Shown: positions 61,764 to 64,000 of the stretch, piece after piece
Layout of the letters: every line of letters starts with the position of its first letter
Position numbering within the stretch: the first letter of the stretch is position 1
NCBI GenBank assembly: GCA_959347315.1
Contig: OY365812.1
Span: forward strand, 124,001-188,000
Direction: 5' to 3'
DNA from: Bimastos eiseni
Lineage: Eukaryota; Annelida; Clitellata; Crassiclitellata; Lumbricidae
Length of the DNA stretch: 64,000 bases
Notes under the pieces: model-generated
What the model was told of the DNA's origin: nothing
Databases searched by the model: none
What the model saw: the letters and a program-made list of their open reading frames with translations, nothing else
Translations under genes and position numbers: made by a program

Positions 61764-62855
61764 ATAACATAAATTCACCTACAATGTTTATTCTTGCACA
61801 TTCCGCTGCACAACATTACGAGCGGCCATAATCGTGTAATGATTGCAGAGCCGCCTGTCGAATTAATAAGCCTAGCCAAAAACGCTACATGGCAAGCATA
61901 AGGAGTGCTCACACCATGTATATCTTACACCGTGCTACAATCAAAGACTTCGGAATATCACCGTCTCAAGCAGGTCGTTGGTCTCAAGACTCAAGCACAC
62001 AGGGCCGCAAAGGTGTTGGTTTTTTGGTTATTCGGTTTTTTAAAACTAAAAAGCAAAAGATACGAAAAATGGCGATTTTTGATTATTAAAGTATTATATT
62101 CAATTTTACTAATATTACTATTATATTACCAATTGTGTGTTATTCAGTCTGAAATCAAGCTAAATTAACTATATAAACGAGTTGGAGCTCTTTTTCGTGC
62201 TGTGTTTGATGCTTTATATTAAAAAAACTGTTGTGACAAAATCCAAAGGAAAACTAAAACCAATAGACAAAATAAAACCAAAAAAACAACTGATTTGAAA
62301 CATTTTTGATTTTTTTGCACCTCTGCTTAGCACAGGGATGGTAACAAATGCCTAAGGTTTTCAAAAAAGTCTGTCTAGACTTTTGGGTGTCTTCAATGTT
62401 TTATGCTGCACATACTCGCACAGTTATACAATAATACACTAAATTATGACCCAGAAGTAGGCTACATGAACTTCCAATACTCTATATAGCTTTAATACTA
62501 GCTATAAATCAGAAATACACTGAGCGAAGAGCAACCGTCACAAATTAGAACTCCAATCGTTTTTTTACTTTTTGCCTTTAAAATGTAAAACATCCCGAAA
62601 AATCTAAAATTTTGACGCTTGAGAATTTAAAAAAAACGTAGAAATCTAGGTCAATGCCAAGCTTGACTAAACCTCAAGACGAAGGCCTTTAGGTTCCAAG
62701 ACCAATGATTAAGACTTCTAACATCAAGACCAAGTTGCTAAAACATTTCTTTAATATTGTTTCGCGTAGGCCTAATTAATTTTCGTCACGTTTCCTATTT
62801 TATTTATTTAAGATATATTTATTTACTGTTCTTATTATGTCTATTTTTATGATGA

Positions 62856-62887
62856 CCTGGGACTAATATAATATTAGTCCCAGGTTT
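62856..62887. repeat. near-perfect hairpin
   Basis: CCTGGGACTAATAT, a one-base centre, then ATATTAGTCCCAGG. It forms a 14-bp stem and coincides with the right end of the proposed THAP element. Confidence 0.85.
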
Positions 62888-63184
62888 GACGTAGGCTATA
62901 ATTAAACATGCACTCCTATTTAACGTTATTTAGTGCTTACTAATAAAGTTATGTCAATTGCTGATTAAAATTAAATTGTATAAAACGAGGTGCTTAATTC
63001 TAAAATGCAGTACGTGTAACATATGAATGACTGACTAGATTCGGGATCTTTGGACACTTCCGGTAGAGCGAGCACGGAGGACCCAAAGTCAATGGATGAC
63101 ACTTATACTGAACCGTAATAAAAAAATTTATCATTAATGTTTTATTCAAACATAACAGTACGTACGTAACAAACACGAAATCCC

Positions 63185-63715
63185 TACTAATTGGTCTTCC
63201 AAAGGTCCGTCTCTCTCCTCTTCAGTCAGCAGGCCTACATAAGACAGTTGCTAGACTGATATATCTCGTTTTCCTCGTTTATCCAGCATCCTTATCACCT
63301 TCATGTTTTTTCATTGGCTCCCTCCGTCTCCATGCTCACATACAATATAAAATTATCATTTTAACCTTCAACGCTCAGCAGGGGTCTTGCCCCGAAATAC
63401 TCGACTTGACTTCTTCCAGTTTCCTCCTTCCTTCCACTTTGCTCGTTCAATAGACTAGACCTCTTGGTTCCTCAACTAGTTCAGAAGTATGGCTCGGTCT
63501 CAATCTTTTGCTTCAATTGGCCCCTCTCTGTGGAATGCTCTCTCTCAATCTGTTCGCTATAAAATTCTATCCGACAGTCTCTCATCATCCTTTTGTTTTT
63601 CTCAAAACCTACTTCTTTTCGCGACGACTTGCGCGCTGGTAGCATTTCTGAACGGTTCACCCTACTAGAAGCGCTCTAGAAATGCTTAAATACAATACAA
63701 ATTATTGTATGTAAC
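63185..63715 (+). mobile_element. LINE fragment (RT C-terminus)
   Basis: Frames contain ARLIYLVF, FIGSLRLHAHIQYKIIILTF and SFASIGPSLWNALSQSVRYK, the C-terminal pattern of CR1/L2-like ORF2, then a tail (AGCGCTCTAGAAATGCTTAAATAC). The remaining sequence to 64000 shows nothing further. Confidence 0.8.
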
Positions 63716-64000
63716 TCTCTGTCTGTTTTATATTCCTTATGTACTGTTTTTAAAAACTATGGTCTCCAGACAAAGACTTTTAAAAGGGGACTTGACCCCC
63801 TAACTATATTATCATAATTAAACCCCTATTGACCACACTGGAACTGGAACCAATACTATCGAGGACAGTAAGACTAATGATGACAGAGAAGAATTCAGAG
63901 AAGTTTGAATTAAGCATCAAATGGAATAAGAGGGAAGCAATCAAAGAGTCAGAGAGCAATTATCAAGGAAAAGTCACAAAGAACCATGATTAAAAAAACC

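Larger units (their letters stand above)
57732..62887 (+). mobile_element. possible THAP-domain DNA transposon, decayed
   Basis: An 18-bp sequence AAACCTGGGACTAATATT at 57732-57749 is repeated exactly in inverted orientation at 62870-62887. Just inside the left end lie remnants of a THAP zinc-finger domain on the plus strand. P-element/THAP9-type transposases have that domain at their N-terminus. A hAT MITE is nested at 61234-61763. No target duplication is obvious, and the 5-kb interior has no intact transposase, so the boundaries are inferred. The left end is 286 bp upstream of the ARPC3 start codon. Confidence 0.45.

Overview
The window is animal nuclear DNA: AT-rich, with genes broken into many short exons by roughly 100-2500 bp introns with GT/AG (occasionally GC/AG) borders, and many degraded LINE, SINE and hAT-type elements. 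The genes recognised are metazoan, and the repeat content and the recurrent palindrome TAGGCCTA suggest a marine invertebrate. The species cannot be named from sequence alone. All gene models below were built by hand: reading frame and intron phase were checked at every junction, and the exon lengths sum to complete frames.

Layout. 0.3-1.5 kb holds a decayed hAT transposon with a perfect 8-bp target duplication. 2.5-8.9 kb (minus) is a five-exon R-type (ricin-B fold) lectin. 9-15 kb is mostly repeats and MITEs, with two unassigned minus-strand candidate coding exons. 15.05-27.15 kb (minus) is a 17-exon KAT6/MOZ-type MYST histone acetyltransferase. It has paired winged-helix domains, a double PHD finger, an embedded KAT7-like CCHHC finger and the MYST core. 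30.3-34.7 kb (plus) is a five-exon leucine-rich protein with a BC-box, of PRAME/LRRC14/LRRC41 type. It ends 149 bp from the convergent stop of TRDMT1/DNMT2 (34.88-41.84 kb, minus, nine exons). 44.3-52.9 kb (plus) is a 14-exon AFG2/SPATA5-type double AAA ATPase with altered catalytic residues. It converges on ARPC3 (53.3-57.4 kb, minus, seven exons). 57.7-62.9 kb looks like a decayed THAP-domain transposon bounded by an 18-bp inverted repeat, with a hAT MITE nested inside. The window ends in a LINE fragment.

How the genes relate. Their roles are varied: chromatin acetylation (KAT6), tRNA cytosine methylation (TRDMT1), ribosome-biogenesis-type AAA ATPase (AFG2-like), actin branching (ARPC3), a putative cullin-RING substrate receptor (LRR gene) and sugar binding (lectin). 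Nothing suggests an operon or a functional cluster.

Points of most interest: a KAT6 that carries the zinc finger normally diagnostic of KAT7; an AFG2-like ATPase in which both Walker B glutamates and one sensor-1 asparagine are replaced; tandem repeats that have multiplied splice sites (a KAT6 acceptor and an AFG2-like donor); TRDMT1 intron 4, which is about 70% tandem repeat; and a SINE sitting directly upstream of the TRDMT1 start codon.
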